This document shows, piece after piece, positions 17,660 to 26,984 of a stretch of 64,000 nt of DNA; position 1 is the stretch's first letter, and each line of letters begins with the position of its first letter. Source of the DNA: Rahnella ecdela (GTDB lineage: Bacteria > Pseudomonadota > Gammaproteobacteria > Enterobacterales > Enterobacteriaceae). The position numbers and the translations under genes are program-made. The stretch is taken from positions 1 through 64,000 of the forward strand of contig NZ_JAFMOY010000111.1 of assembly GCF_019049625.1 (NCBI RefSeq), given 5' to 3'. Below the pieces are notes generated by a model that saw only the letters and a program-made list of their open reading frames with translations, did no database searches and had not been told where the DNA came from.

Positions 17660-18763
17660 TTAACTGACAATCATGTCGTCACGGTGAACGGCAACCGGGC
17701 CGTATTCGTAACCGAGAATTTCGCTGATCTGCTGAGAGTGATGACCGGCAATCATGCGCATCGCATCGCTGTTATAGCGGCTGACACCGTGTGCGAGGTC
17801 GCGTCCGTTCAGGTTGCGGATGCGGATCACTTCGCCACGCGAGAAATCGCCTTTCACTTCGCGGATCCCTTTTGGCAGCAGCGAGCTGCCGCGCTCCATC
17901 ATGGCGGAAACCGCGCCGTCGTCGATGGTGATTTCACCGGCAGGCGGTGCGCCGAAGATCCAGCGTTTACGATTCTCCAGCGGTGTCTGCATGGCGTGGA
18001 AACGTGTACCCACGGAAACACCGTTGATCACATCACCGATCACGCCCGGCAGGCTACCCGCAGCAATAATAGTATCGACACCCGCACGGCACGCGACATC
18101 CGCGGCCTGCAATTTGGTCGCCATGCCGCCTGTGCCAAGACCGGAAACGCTGTCACCCGCCACGCCACGCAGTTCGTCATCAATGGTCATGACTTCGCGG
18201 ATGAGCTCCGCCTGCGGGTTAGTGCGCGGATCGGCGGTGAAAAGACCGCTCTGGTCAGTCAGTAGCAGCAATTTATCGGCACCGGCCAGAATCGCGGCCA
18301 GCGCGGAAAGATTGTCGTTATCGCCGACTTTGATCTCCGCCGTCGCCACCGCATCGTTCTCGTTAATGACCGGTACGATACGATTATCGAGCAGCGCGTG
18401 CATGGTGTCGCGGGCGTTGAGGAACCGCTCGCGGTCTTCCATATCGGCACGCGTCAGCAGCATCTGACCAATGTGGATGCCATAAATCGAGAACAATTGC
18501 TCCCACAGCTGGATCAGACGGCTTTGACCGACAGCAGCCAGCAGTTGTTTGGAAGCAATGGTGGCGGGGAGTTCGGGGTAGCCAAGATGTTCACGCCCGG
18601 CAGCAATCGCGCCCGACGTCACAATCACAATCCGATGCCCTGCCGCATGTTGCTGCGCGCACTGGCGGACAAGCTCAACAATGTGAGCACGGTTGAGGCG
18701 GCGTGAACCGCCAGTGAGCACGCTGGTGCCCAGTTTTACAACCAGTGTCTGACTACCACTCAT
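17660..18763 (-). CDS. proB: Glutamate 5-kinase ProB
   Basis: This 367-residue kinase phosphorylates glutamate in the first, proline-inhibited step of proline synthesis. The N-terminal amino-acid kinase domain (about residues 1-260) starts with [13 protein letters not shown] and includes [16 protein letters not shown]. The C-terminal PUA domain (about 275-360) has GEITIDDGA and [11 protein letters not shown]. Length is identical to E. coli ProB. It is the first gene of proBA. Confidence 0.97.
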   Translation of the reverse strand: MSGSQTLVVKLGTSVLTGGSRRLNRAHIVELVRQCAQQHAAGHRIVIVTSGAIAAGREHLGYPELPATIASKQLLAAVGQSRLIQLWEQLFSIYGIHIGQMLLTRADMEDRERFLNARDTMHALLDNRIVPVINENDAVATAEIKVGDNDNLSALAAILAGADKLLLLTDQSGLFTADPRTNPQAELIREVMTIDDELRGVAGDSVSGLGTGGMATKLQAADVACRAGVDTIIAAGSLPGVIGDVINGVSVGTRFHAMQTPLENRKRWIFGAPPAGEITIDDGAVSAMMERGSSLLPKGIREVKGDFSRGEVIRIRNLNGRDLAHGVSRYNSDAMRMIAGHHSQQISEILGYEYGPVAVHRDDMIVS

Positions 18764-18820
18764 AATCGTTCCATTAGTGTGAATAAGAAGTGCTTCTGTG
18801 TCTTTTTTAACAGGGGAGAA

Positions 18821-18844
18821 GCGTTATGCCAACCGGCATAACGC
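18821..18844. other. Perfect inverted repeat between proB and crl
   Basis: Ten base pairs (GCGTTATGCC/GGCATAACGC) with a 4-nt loop lie between the crl stop (minus strand, 18887) and the proB start (18763). Position suits a crl transcription terminator, but no U-tract follows, so an operator is also possible. Confidence 0.5.
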
Positions 18845-18886
18845 TATAATAGCAGCATTCAGTATGGGAATGGGTAGTACGGAAGG

Positions 18887-19288
18887 TCAGGCGGAGAGCT
18901 TCACCGGTTGTTCGCTGAAATCATCAGCGGGTTCCAGTCTGAGCGACATCTCTTCAATCATCTTATTCAGGTTCTTGTGGAACCCTTTCAACGTTGTCTC
19001 AAGCTTCTCACGAACTTCAGCATCTTTAATGTTTTGCGCTTTCCAGATGCCATCTTTGTCGAACAAACCGAAATGATAAACATAGGTAAAACGTTCAGCT
19101 TCAGCCTGTAACTCAATCCACCAGCCCCAGAACTCACGCTTCTCTGGCGCGGGCTTCACGTTCACACAAACCGCTAAGCAGTCAAAGAAAAAGCGGTCGT
19201 TTTCGCATTTCCCTTCTCTAATGTACGGCCCCAATGTACCGAAACGTTTCATTAGCCTGCTTTTAGGATGACCACTTGGTAACGTCAT
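18887..19288 (-). CDS. crl: Sigma-S assembly factor Crl
   Basis: This 133-residue protein binds free sigma-S (RpoS) and helps it assemble with core RNA polymerase, which favours stationary-phase and curli gene expression. It starts [16 protein letters not shown] and includes the conserved [24 protein letters not shown] and REFWGWW segments that form the sigma-S-binding face. Size (E. coli: 133) and place next to frsA and proBA are standard. Confidence 0.96.
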   Translation of the reverse strand: MTLPSGHPKSRLMKRFGTLGPYIREGKCENDRFFFDCLAVCVNVKPAPEKREFWGWWIELQAEAERFTYVYHFGLFDKDGIWKAQNIKDAEVREKLETTLKGFHKNLNKMIEEMSLRLEPADDFSEQPVKLSA

Positions 19289-19351
19289 TGTACAACCTCC
19301 ATAGAAAGACGATCCTTTTTAGCAAAACGTTAGGAATTAGCAACCGTTAAG

Positions 19352-20602
19352 TTAACGCATATGCTTTTGCAACCACTCACAAATCTCGTGCAATGCGCGA
19401 TCAAAATGCTCGTAAAGTGGCTCGCTCTGAATGGCTAAAAGCTTGCCTTCCGATGAGGAATCCGCAATCAACTTGGCTTCGGCCTTCGGACTGAAGATGT
19501 CGTTTTCCCAGTATGCGGCCAGCATTGGCGTCGGCGTTCTGCGCCCGAGCAGCCCCTGCATTTTCAGAGAATATCGATTAAGTTCGGTTTTAAGTGCAGA
19601 ATCCGACGCGCTGGACATCCCGAGACGGCTCGCCAGCACATCCATATACATATCGGGAACCTGTTCCTGACATTTCGGGTCGCTCAGCAGGGAATGCACC
19701 AGCGCGCCTAACGTGGCGACCGCACAGACACGGCGTGGCTCGAGATAGGCCAGACGCACGGCGACGTTCGCCCCAAAACGATAACCCAGCAGGCTGACGC
19801 GGCTGGCATCGATCCAGGGAACATCGGAAAGCTGATGCAATACCTGCTGATGCAGGAAGCTGGTGTCCTGAGTGAGTTTCCACTTCGACGAAAATCCGAT
19901 CGACGGCATGTCGATAGTCAGCATCGCAATACCCATCGGTGCGAGATAAGAACGGAACAGGCGCTGATGGTCACTTTGTAACGTATCCAGACCGCCACAC
20001 ACCATCACGGTCGGGAACGGTGCTTTGCCTTCGTTCGGCAGGTGCAGAAAACCGGTGATCGGCGCTCCGCCCGGAATTTTGAAGTCGATCTCTTTGAGAG
20101 TATACGGCGAATGTTCTGACGATTTTTCGAACGCTTTATTGGCCAGCGCTTCTGACTGTTCTGCCAGCGTATCGCCTTTGAGATGGGGATATCCGGCGAT
20201 GCTGTAAAGGTTCGCCGCCTTCAGCCAGTATTCGCTGGCCAGGTTCGGATCTTTTTCTTCTGCAGCTTTTTGCTGCCACGCCATCGCCTGATTGGACCAT
20301 TCGTAAACCCAGTTACCGTTACGGTAGCCAATCACTGTGTCCAGAAGCAGCGGATCGCTGTGCTCAGCTTTAGAAACCGCGATGCGCGAAAGCACTTCTT
20401 CGACTTCTAATGGATCAACACCCCGCCACATCCACATCAGACGGTTAATGGTTCTGTACCAGCAATTTACCGTATCGCCTTCCAGCGCAGTATGCATCGG
20501 CGGGTGCGTATTATGATGATGAACGCGACGAACCAGCGTCGAAGTTTCCGGGTATTTAAAGGAAGGTTTAAACAGTTTTTCCGTAAGGTTGGCTGGAGCC
20601 AT
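19352..20602 (-). CDS. frsA: Fermentation-respiration switch esterase FrsA
   Basis: This 416-residue alpha/beta-hydrolase (E. coli FrsA 414) is an esterase reported to bind glucose-dephosphorylated EIIA-Glc and to influence mixed-acid fermentation. The N-terminal [12 protein letters not shown] block and the hydrolase core around [20 protein letters not shown] and [12 protein letters not shown] are characteristic. I chose the ATG at 20602 ([13 protein letters not shown]), which aligns with the E. coli start and has GGAGG upstream. The longer frame adds 15 non-conserved residues. Confidence 0.94.
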   Translation of the reverse strand: MAPANLTEKLFKPSFKYPETSTLVRRVHHHNTHPPMHTALEGDTVNCWYRTINRLMWMWRGVDPLEVEEVLSRIAVSKAEHSDPLLLDTVIGYRNGNWVYEWSNQAMAWQQKAAEEKDPNLASEYWLKAANLYSIAGYPHLKGDTLAEQSEALANKAFEKSSEHSPYTLKEIDFKIPGGAPITGFLHLPNEGKAPFPTVMVCGGLDTLQSDHQRLFRSYLAPMGIAMLTIDMPSIGFSSKWKLTQDTSFLHQQVLHQLSDVPWIDASRVSLLGYRFGANVAVRLAYLEPRRVCAVATLGALVHSLLSDPKCQEQVPDMYMDVLASRLGMSSASDSALKTELNRYSLKMQGLLGRRTPTPMLAAYWENDIFSPKAEAKLIADSSSEGKLLAIQSEPLYEHFDRALHEICEWLQKHMR

Positions 20603-20732
20603 AATGCATGATCCTCCGTTAGCAAGCAGCAGGTCGCCCGCAGGCAACCCTTTCTGGACGGGATTATAACCCGCCCACGTTGCGACAAGACAGGAGTGAG
20701 GTCAAGCGGAAAGGATTTCAAGTCAACAAAAG

Positions 20733-20763
20733 CAAAACGCCCGGCAATAAGCCAGGCGTCTTT
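20733..20763 (-). terminator. Intrinsic terminator of gpt
   Basis: ACGCC(C)GGC pairs with GCC(A)GGCGT (20737-20745 with 20751-20759, one mismatch) and is followed on the minus strand by a T-rich tract. It lies just past the gpt stop. Confidence 0.75.
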
Positions 20764-20779
20764 TATAAAGTGCAGGGGA

Positions 20780-21238
20780 TCATTTTCCCACTAAAGGAGG
20801 AACAAACACGACGCCCATATCCCACGGCTGTTCGATCCAGGTGTTCTGCGGGATGTCGATCACGTAATCATCGACCAGCGGCGCGCCGGCTGGTTTAGCG
20901 AAGATCGTGATAAAATGTGCTTTCGGATACATTTCGCGGATAGCTTTCGCGGTGCCGCCGGTATCAACCAGATCGTCGATGACGATAAAGCCTTCGCCGT
21001 CGCCTTCTGCGCGTTTCAGCACATGCATTTCGCGCTGATTATCATGGTCGTAGCTGGAGATACACACGGTATCCACGTGACGGATGCACAGCTCGCGAGC
21101 CAGCAACGCTGCAGGAACCAGGCCACCACGGCTGACTGCAATAATGCCTTTCCATTGTTCTGCCGGCAGCAGGCGTTTAGCCATAGTGCGGGCGTGGATT
21201 TGCAGCATGTCCCAGGTTACAACGTATTTTTCGCTCAT
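20780..21238 (-). CDS. gpt: Xanthine-guanine phosphoribosyltransferase Gpt
   Basis: This 152-residue salvage enzyme converts xanthine, guanine and hypoxanthine with PRPP to the nucleotides. The PRPP-binding motif [14 protein letters not shown] (about residues 83-96) and the hydrophobic [12 protein letters not shown] segment near the C-terminus are present. Its length equals the E. coli enzyme. It is divergent from pepD across 293 bp that hold both promoters. Confidence 0.97.
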   Translation of the reverse strand: MSEKYVVTWDMLQIHARTMAKRLLPAEQWKGIIAVSRGGLVPAALLARELCIRHVDTVCISSYDHDNQREMHVLKRAEGDGEGFIVIDDLVDTGGTAKAIREMYPKAHFITIFAKPAGAPLVDDYVIDIPQNTWIEQPWDMGVVFVPPLVGK

Positions 21239-21531
21239 AAAGGTGTCCCAGCCAGTGAATTAACGGCTTCTAAAAATGTATTGGGGGGAAAAAAGGTTGC
21301 GCGAGATTATAGTGAGTCCGTCTCACAAAAACCAGCAATTATCTGGCCCCGGCGGCCTAAATATCCCGGAATTTATCCCGGCGCCCGCGCACAGGTTAAG
21401 ATTAAGTGATATTCTGTCAGGCCACTCGCCACACAGTCTGGCGGGGATTACTTAACCTTAAACCTACAGCATCTCAATCAGTTCGCCTGCAAATGGAGCC
21501 TGAATGAGCTGACTGTTACAGGAGACTTATA

Positions 21532-22992
21532 GTGTCTGAACTGTCTCAGCTTTCGCCACAACCGTTGTGGGATATTTTTGCCAAAATTTGTTCAATTCCG
21601 CACCCTTCTTACCATGAAGAAGAACTGGCAAAACACATCGTTGAATGGGCACAGGAAAAGGGTATCCACGCTGAGCGTGATGAAGTCGGCAACATTTTGC
21701 TGCGCAAACCGGCCACAAAAGGCATGGAAAACCGCAAAGCCGTTGCCCTGCAGGCGCACCTCGATATGGTGCCGCAGAAAAACAACGATACCGTTCATGA
21801 TTTCACTAAAGATCCGATCCAGCCGTTTATCGAAGACGGTTGGGTAAAAGCCCGCGGTACCACGCTGGGTTCTGACAACGGCATCGGTATGGCGTCCGCG
21901 CTGGCAGTTCTGGCTGATGACAGCGTAGAACACGGCCCGCTGGAAGTGCTGCTGACCATGACCGAAGAAACCGGTATGGCGGGCGCATTCGGCCTGCAAC
22001 CGAACTGGTTACAGTCTGAAATCCTGATCAACACAGATTCAGAAACCGAAGGCGAAATCTACATGGGTTGCGCCGGCGGGATTGATTTTACTGCCACACT
22101 GCCATTGAGCCGTGAAGTGGTACCGGCCGGTTTCACTACGCTGAAACTGACCCTGAAAGGCCTGAAAGGCGGCCACTCCGGCGCTGAAATCCACTTAGGT
22201 CTGGGCAACGCAAGCAAACTGCTGGCGCGTTTCCTGGCTGATAACGCCGAAACCCTTGGCCTGCGCGTGCTGGACTTCGCCGGCGGCACACTGCGTAACG
22301 CCATCCCACGTGAAGCGATTGTGACGTTGGCCGTTGCCGCGGATAAAGCAGATGCACTGAAAGCGGCTGCACAGGAATTCCTGGCAACGATTCAGTTCGA
22401 ACTGTCTGCAGTAGAGAAGAAAATTGCTCTGGTTGTGGAGCCGGCTGAAAGCGCAGCGAAAGCGCTGACTGCTGAATCTCAGGGCAAATTCATTGCCTTG
22501 CTGAACGCAACGCCAAACGGCGTGATCCGCATGAGCGATGACGTGAAAGGCGTGGTAGAAACCTCCCTGAACGTCGGTGTTGTCACCATGAAAGATGACG
22601 AAGTGGCGATCAATAGCCTGATCCGTTCTCTTATCGACAGCGGTAAAGAATATGTGGTCAGCATGCTCAATTCACTGAGCGAACTGACGGGCGCAAAAAG
22701 TCTGGCAAAAGGCAGCTATCCTGGCTGGAAACCTGAGCCAAGCTCTCCGGTCATGACGCTGGTGCGTGAAACTTACCAGACGCTGTTCAACAAAACCCCG
22801 AATATCATGGTTATCCATGCAGGTCTGGAATGCGGTCTGTTCAAAAAACCGTACCCGGACATGGACATGGTTTCCATCGGGCCAACCATCACCGGGCCAC
22901 ACTCGCCGGATGAGCAGGTTGAAATCGCCAGCGTCGAGCTGTACTGGAAACTGCTGACGGCTCTGCTGAAAGCAATTCCTGAACGCGGTTAA
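21532..22992 (+). CDS. pepD: Aminoacyl-histidine dipeptidase (peptidase D)
   Basis: This 486-residue M20C-family zinc peptidase hydrolyses carnosine-like and other dipeptides in the cytoplasm. Metal-site motifs are LQAHLDMVPQK (about residues 75-86), SDNGIGMA, MTEETGMAGAFGL and the C-terminal GPTITGPHSPDEQVE. It uses a GTG start at 21532 with the SD CAGGAG, matching the E. coli MSELSQLSPQPLWDIF N-terminus. Confidence 0.97.
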   Translation: MSELSQLSPQPLWDIFAKICSIPHPSYHEEELAKHIVEWAQEKGIHAERDEVGNILLRKPATKGMENRKAVALQAHLDMVPQKNNDTVHDFTKDPIQPFIEDGWVKARGTTLGSDNGIGMASALAVLADDSVEHGPLEVLLTMTEETGMAGAFGLQPNWLQSEILINTDSETEGEIYMGCAGGIDFTATLPLSREVVPAGFTTLKLTLKGLKGGHSGAEIHLGLGNASKLLARFLADNAETLGLRVLDFAGGTLRNAIPREAIVTLAVAADKADALKAAAQEFLATIQFELSAVEKKIALVVEPAESAAKALTAESQGKFIALLNATPNGVIRMSDDVKGVVETSLNVGVVTMKDDEVAINSLIRSLIDSGKEYVVSMLNSLSELTGAKSLAKGSYPGWKPEPSSPVMTLVRETYQTLFNKTPNIMVIHAGLECGLFKKPYPDMDMVSIGPTITGPHSPDEQVEIASVELYWKLLTALLKAIPERG

Positions 22993-23004
22993 TACACGAT
23001 CAGT

Positions 23005-23191
23005 CCCCTAAATCATTCGGGCTGTATCACAAAAGGCTTTAGCCTTTTGAACAGCACTTGTGCTGGCCCCAAAGGGGCGAGGCTTTGCCGAGTAACGCGG
23101 CAACTGAGTAAATCCCCGGGAGCATACACAAGTATGTGACCGGGGTTTGCGAAGGCAGCCAACGCAGAGACAGTTTGAAGGATGACGGGGA
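23005..23191. repeat. Dispersed hairpin repeat, copy A (with insertion)
   Basis: The left arm (23005-23029) and the core (23097-23191) match the sequence at 29532-29653. The core has a hairpin at 23114-23145 whose outer stem is CCCCGG/CCGGGG and whose inner stem is CATAC/GTATG. About 67 extra bases (23030-23096) separate the two parts here. The element fills the pepD-dinB gap. Confidence 0.8.
23030..23049. terminator. Short terminator-like hairpin between pepD and dinB
   Basis: CAAAAGGC and GCCTTTTG form a perfect 8-bp stem with loop TTTA. The A/T bases at the stem base give terminator polarity in both directions between the convergent pepD and dinB genes. Confidence 0.5.
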
Positions 23192-24250
23192 TTATTCCCA
23201 GGGAAGAAGAAGTTGCCGCTCTATCTGCGGATCCTGCAACGTCACATGTAAGCCCACCAGCCTGACTCCCCTTCCGCCGCGCCGTTGTTCCCAGGTATCA
23301 CGCGCGACTTTCAGTAAATCTTCTTTATTCAGCACCGGCCAGACGTGTTCCTGCGTGGTCTGCTGGAAATCGTGGAATTTGAGTTTTACGCCCTGCCGCG
23401 CAATGCGCAGATCCGGGCTGACGCGGCTTAAGCGCGTTTGCAATTCGGGATATAAACGTTCAATTAGTGCCACGCATTCTTCCCAGCTGTGGATGTCTTC
23501 CGCCAGCGTCCGTTCCACACCGACCGATTTACGCAACCGCTCGGGAGAAATCTCACGCTCGTCGATCCCCTGACAACGTTCCCACAAGACGCGGCCAAAC
23601 TTACCGAAACGCTTGAGCAGTTTAGCCAGATCATAACGCTGCACATCGCCGCAGGTGATCAGCCCCTGCTCCTGCAAACGCTGGGCGGTGACTTTACCGA
23701 CGCCGGGGATTTTACTCAGCGGAAGATCCTGCAAAAACGTATCGACCTTGTCCGGCGTAATCACAAACTGGCCGTTGGGTTTGTTCAGGTCTGAGGCTAT
23801 TTTTGCCAGGAATTTGATCGGCGCAATGCCCGCAGAAGCGGTGAGATTGATTTCATCGAAAATGGCCTGACGAATTTCAGCGGCAATCAAAGTGGCGGAA
23901 CCGTTGCATTGGGTGGCGTCGGAAACATCCAGATATGCTTCGTCGAGTGACAGCGGTTCGATCAATGGCGTATAACGCGCGAAGATTTCACGAATGTGGT
24001 TGGAGGCTTCTTTATACGCTTCCATTCTGCCGGGAATGACTTTCAGATGCGGGCAAAGTTTCAGGGCCATTCCGGTGGGCATAGCACTGTGAACACCGAA
24101 TTTGCGCGCGGGATAATTGGCGGTGCTGATGACACCACGGCGGTCACGACTGCCACCGATGGCAATAGGAATGTCGCGCAGGGAAGGATCATCGCGCATC
24201 TCGACGGCCGCGAAAAAGCAGTCCATATCCACGTGAATGATTTTACGCAT
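23192..24250 (-). CDS. dinB: DNA polymerase IV (DinB)
   Basis: This 352-residue Y-family translesion polymerase is induced by DNA damage. The catalytic acidic residues are Asp8 (HVDMDCFF) and Asp103/Glu104 (SLDEAYLD), as in E. coli. Helix-hairpin-helix motifs ([15 protein letters not shown]) and the little-finger domain follow, and the C-terminal RQLLLPWE resembles the beta-clamp-binding tail. A LexA box lies directly upstream of the start. Confidence 0.97.
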   Translation of the reverse strand: MRKIIHVDMDCFFAAVEMRDDPSLRDIPIAIGGSRDRRGVISTANYPARKFGVHSAMPTGMALKLCPHLKVIPGRMEAYKEASNHIREIFARYTPLIEPLSLDEAYLDVSDATQCNGSATLIAAEIRQAIFDEINLTASAGIAPIKFLAKIASDLNKPNGQFVITPDKVDTFLQDLPLSKIPGVGKVTAQRLQEQGLITCGDVQRYDLAKLLKRFGKFGRVLWERCQGIDEREISPERLRKSVGVERTLAEDIHSWEECVALIERLYPELQTRLSRVSPDLRIARQGVKLKFHDFQQTTQEHVWPVLNKEDLLKVARDTWEQRRGGRGVRLVGLHVTLQDPQIERQLLLPWE

Positions 24251-24264
24251 AGCCCTCCCCTAAT

Positions 24265-24284
24265 AACTGTATAAGTATACAGTT
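24265..24284 (-). promoter_or_regulatory. LexA (SOS) box of dinB
   Basis: AACTGTATAAGTATACAGTT contains CTGT-N8-ACAG with near-perfect dyad symmetry, the LexA operator consensus. It ends 15 bases before the dinB start codon, where it would block transcription until SOS induction. Confidence 0.93.
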
Positions 24285-24531
24285 GAATGGCGTAATATCA
24301 AACACAGAAAATATCGGTTAATTTCGCTTAATTAATCACCAGGAATGGCATTGGAATAGTTTTACAATTCAAAGCCGCATAAATGATTAGTTGGTGATTG
24401 CTAAAAAATTAATCAGTATTAATATGGCATCGTTTCAGACAGGCAGTAGATAAGAAGAAAATCAGTGGCGGTCTTACAGGCAGTTCAGCTGTAGACAAAA
24501 TAATCAGAAATATTACCAAGCAGGATTTAGA

Positions 24532-25257
24532 ATGATCAGAATCGCGCTGTTTCTTGCGATGCTCCTCAGTTTGCCTTTATTTACAGCAAATTACGCCGTG
24601 GCCAGCGATGCTGTTCCGGTCAACGCCGCACTTAAAAAACAATTATTGGGTGCGCCCGTTTATATCCAGATTTTCAAACAAGAACGTAAACTCGAATTGT
24701 ATGCACAGCTCGACGGAGAATTTCGTCTGATCGGCAGTTATGGCATCTGCGATTTTTCCGGCGGTTTGGGAAATAAACGTCGCGAAGGCGATTTTAAAAG
24801 CCCGGAAGGTTTCTATAACGTGGATATTCACCACCTGAAACCCGACAGTCGCTTTTACCGCGCCATTAACATCGGCTTCCCGAACGCTTACGACATCTCG
24901 CAGGGTTATTCAGGTAAGTATCTGATGATCCACGGTAACTGTAAGTCTATTGGTTGCTATGCAATGACCGACGGTTATATGGACGAAATCTTTACCTATG
25001 TGCAGGCCGCGTTCCAGTTCGGACAGCGTAATCTGCAAATCAGTATTTATCCGTTCAAAATGACCGATGCCAACATGAAGGCGCACAAAAACTCAAGCTA
25101 TTACAGCTTCTGGAGCCAGTTGCAGCCGGGATATGCGTACTTTGAAAAACACCATCAGCCACCGAATGTCGTGGTGAGTGATGGTAAATATGAAGTGTTG
25201 CAGCCGTTGTCTAACACCCCGCTGTCTTCACAGCTGGCGTTCGCCCCGATGAAATAA
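24532..25257 (+). CDS. yafK: YafK/DpaA, L,D-transpeptidase-fold peptidoglycan amidase
   Basis: This 241-residue exported protein has a signal peptide ([17 protein letters not shown]) and a YkuD-fold domain. The catalytic motif [12 protein letters not shown] contains the nucleophilic cysteine. In E. coli the orthologue (YafK, renamed DpaA/LdtF) detaches Braun lipoprotein from peptidoglycan. Size is close to E. coli (246). Its 3' end overlaps the convergent yafJ by 30 bp. Confidence 0.94.
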   Translation: MIRIALFLAMLLSLPLFTANYAVASDAVPVNAALKKQLLGAPVYIQIFKQERKLELYAQLDGEFRLIGSYGICDFSGGLGNKRREGDFKSPEGFYNVDIHHLKPDSRFYRAINIGFPNAYDISQGYSGKYLMIHGNCKSIGCYAMTDGYMDEIFTYVQAAFQFGQRNLQISIYPFKMTDANMKAHKNSSYYSFWSQLQPGYAYFEKHHQPPNVVVSDGKYEVLQPLSNTPLSSQLAFAPMK

Positions 25258-25995
25258 TGCGAACTCACCTGGGGCGATCTTGTTCCAGGTTTCGTTTGCC
25301 GTCAGCGGTTGCGTGGCAATCACGGTGACGACATCGTTCGGTGTCGTCTGCTGCTGAAAATCAATTTCCACATCCTGATCCAACAACGTTGCCTTTCCGA
25401 AAGGCGCCCGCCGCGTGATCCAGTGCAAATTCGTCGAGCAGTACGCCATCACGAAATTGCCGTCCGACAGCAACATATTAAACACCCCTTTCTGCCTTAA
25501 CTCTTCAGCCAGCGACGCAATATAGCGAAACACAGGCGGCCAGCTTGCAGGGCGGCGCGGATAACGTTGCGTGAGTTTGTGCAGCAACCAGCAAAAAGCG
25601 TATTCGCTGTCGGTCTGACCGACCGGTCGCAGCGTGCCGGTATCCAGCTGGCGGTAACCGCGAAGCTGGCCGTTGTGCGCGTAAGTCCAGTTGCGTCCCC
25701 ACAGTTCGCGGGTAAACGGATGGGTATTTTCCAGTGCCACTTCGCCACGATTTGCCTGGCGAATATGGGAAATCACGGCGCAGGATTTGATCGGATATTC
25801 CTGAACAAGGCGGGCAATGGGCGAATTAAAACTTGGCGTCGGATCCTTAAAAGTACGACAGCCATTACCTTCATAAAAGGTAATGCCCCAGCCGTCTTTA
25901 TGCGGGCCTGTCCCGCCTCCGCGCTGCACTAATCCGCTGAAACTGAAGCAAATATCAGTAGGAACGTTAGCGCTCATCCCGAGCAACTCGCACAT
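25228..25995 (-). CDS. yafJ: Class II glutamine amidotransferase YafJ
   Basis: This 255-residue Ntn-type glutaminase domain protein stands alone without a synthase domain. I chose the ATG at 25995 ([12 protein letters not shown]), preceded by AAGGAGG, because removal of Met exposes Cys2 as the N-terminal nucleophile. The open frame upstream would hide it. Conserved [13 protein letters not shown] and [10 protein letters not shown] segments line the glutamine site. The acceptor is unknown. Confidence 0.93.
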   Translation of the reverse strand: MCELLGMSANVPTDICFSFSGLVQRGGGTGPHKDGWGITFYEGNGCRTFKDPTPSFNSPIARLVQEYPIKSCAVISHIRQANRGEVALENTHPFTRELWGRNWTYAHNGQLRGYRQLDTGTLRPVGQTDSEYAFCWLLHKLTQRYPRRPASWPPVFRYIASLAEELRQKGVFNMLLSDGNFVMAYCSTNLHWITRRAPFGKATLLDQDVEIDFQQQTTPNDVVTVIATQPLTANETWNKIAPGEFALFHRGERQL

Positions 25996-26036
25996 CACCA
26001 GCCTCCTTATTATTATTTTAATAATGCGCAGCACTA

Positions 26037-26123
26037 AGGTAAGACAAGGCGGAATCTGGCGAAGAAGCGGAGTTTACACAGAGTAAATGAGCATTCTGAG
26101 CCAGATTTCAACGCCGCATTACC
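26037..26123. repeat. Imperfect palindromic element (87 bp)
   Basis: GGTAA...GGCGGAATCTGGC on the left is matched by GCCAGATTTCAACGCC...TTACC on the right, with a small inner stem TTTAC/GTAAA around 26073-26088. It lies between gmhA and yafJ and has the look of an ERIC/REP-class intergenic repeat, although no second copy was seen in this window. Confidence 0.6.
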
Positions 26124-26136
26124 AACGTGTGGCGAA

Positions 26137-26715
26137 TTATTTTGCCATTTCTTTTTCGATTAAGAGAATCAGGATATGAATGACTTTAATATGAATTTCC
26201 TGCACGCGGTCTGCGAAACCAAAGTGCGGAACGCGGATTTCCACGTCGGCTGAGCCGTCCATTTTGCCGCCGTCTTTACCGGTCAGGGTAATGACTTTCA
26301 TGCCTTTGGCACGCGCCGCTTCGATAGCTTTGATCACGTTACCGGAATTACCGGAAGTGGAGATACCCAGCAGAACGTCGCCTTTCTGGCCAACCGCTTC
26401 CAGATAGCGGGAGAAAATGTAGTCGTAACCGAAATCGTTGCCGACACATGAGATGTGGCTGACGTCAGAAATGGCAATCGCCGGGTAGCCCGGACGGTTT
26501 TCGCGGTAACGGCCTGTCAGTTCTTCCGCGAAATGCATGGCGTCACAGTGTGAACCGCCGTTACCGCAGGAAATCACTTTCCCACCCGCTTTGAATGAAT
26601 CAGCCAGCAGCACGGCTGCACGTTGAATAGACTCAATATTTGCCGGATCGCTGATGAATTTATTCAGCGTGTCAGCAGCTTCGTTCAGTTCAGTACGGAT
26701 AATATCCTGGTACAT
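26137..26715 (-). CDS. gmhA: Sedoheptulose-7-phosphate isomerase GmhA
   Basis: This 192-residue SIS-domain isomerase makes D-glycero-D-manno-heptose 7-phosphate, the first step toward ADP-heptose for lipopolysaccharide inner core. The [21 protein letters not shown] stretch is essentially that of E. coli GmhA (also 192 aa). I chose the ATG at 26715 (MYQDIIR) with AAGAGG upstream; the longer frame adds seven unconserved residues. Confidence 0.97.
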   Translation of the reverse strand: MYQDIIRTELNEAADTLNKFISDPANIESIQRAAVLLADSFKAGGKVISCGNGGSHCDAMHFAEELTGRYRENRPGYPAIAISDVSHISCVGNDFGYDYIFSRYLEAVGQKGDVLLGISTSGNSGNVIKAIEAARAKGMKVITLTGKDGGKMDGSADVEIRVPHFGFADRVQEIHIKVIHILILLIEKEMAK

Positions 26716-26948
26716 AGCAGCCTCTTTTATGTCCATTTGCAGCCGGTTTCAGCACGGCCGATAGCAATAAAACGTTCCGCTGAGCAGTTTAACGGAAAGC
26801 CGAAACAGCGAGAAGCAATGAAGCGGTAATGATTCCGATAGTTTCGGTTTTTGACGCTTCGTGCGACCGGTTTGTGAGCTGTGTTGTAATTAGTATGTAA
26901 ACACATTGATAAAGAAATGAGCATGAACTAAAACCATTGTATCCCTAC

Positions 26949-26966
26949 AACAGGTCAGACCTCCTA
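26949..26966 (+). promoter_or_regulatory. Candidate FadR operator before fadE
   Basis: AACAGGTCAGACCTCCTA matches 12 of 17 defined positions of the FadR consensus, including a palindromic GGTCAGACC core. It lies 18 bases before the fadE start, in the expected leader position for acyl-CoA-responsive repression. Confidence 0.5.
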
Positions 26967-26984
26967 CTACTCAGGAGCTTTACT

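Noticed and set aside
24285..24531. Small gene in the A+T-rich gap between dinB and yafK
   Set aside because: No open frame with an SD and a recognisable start was seen; the gap most likely holds the two divergent promoters.
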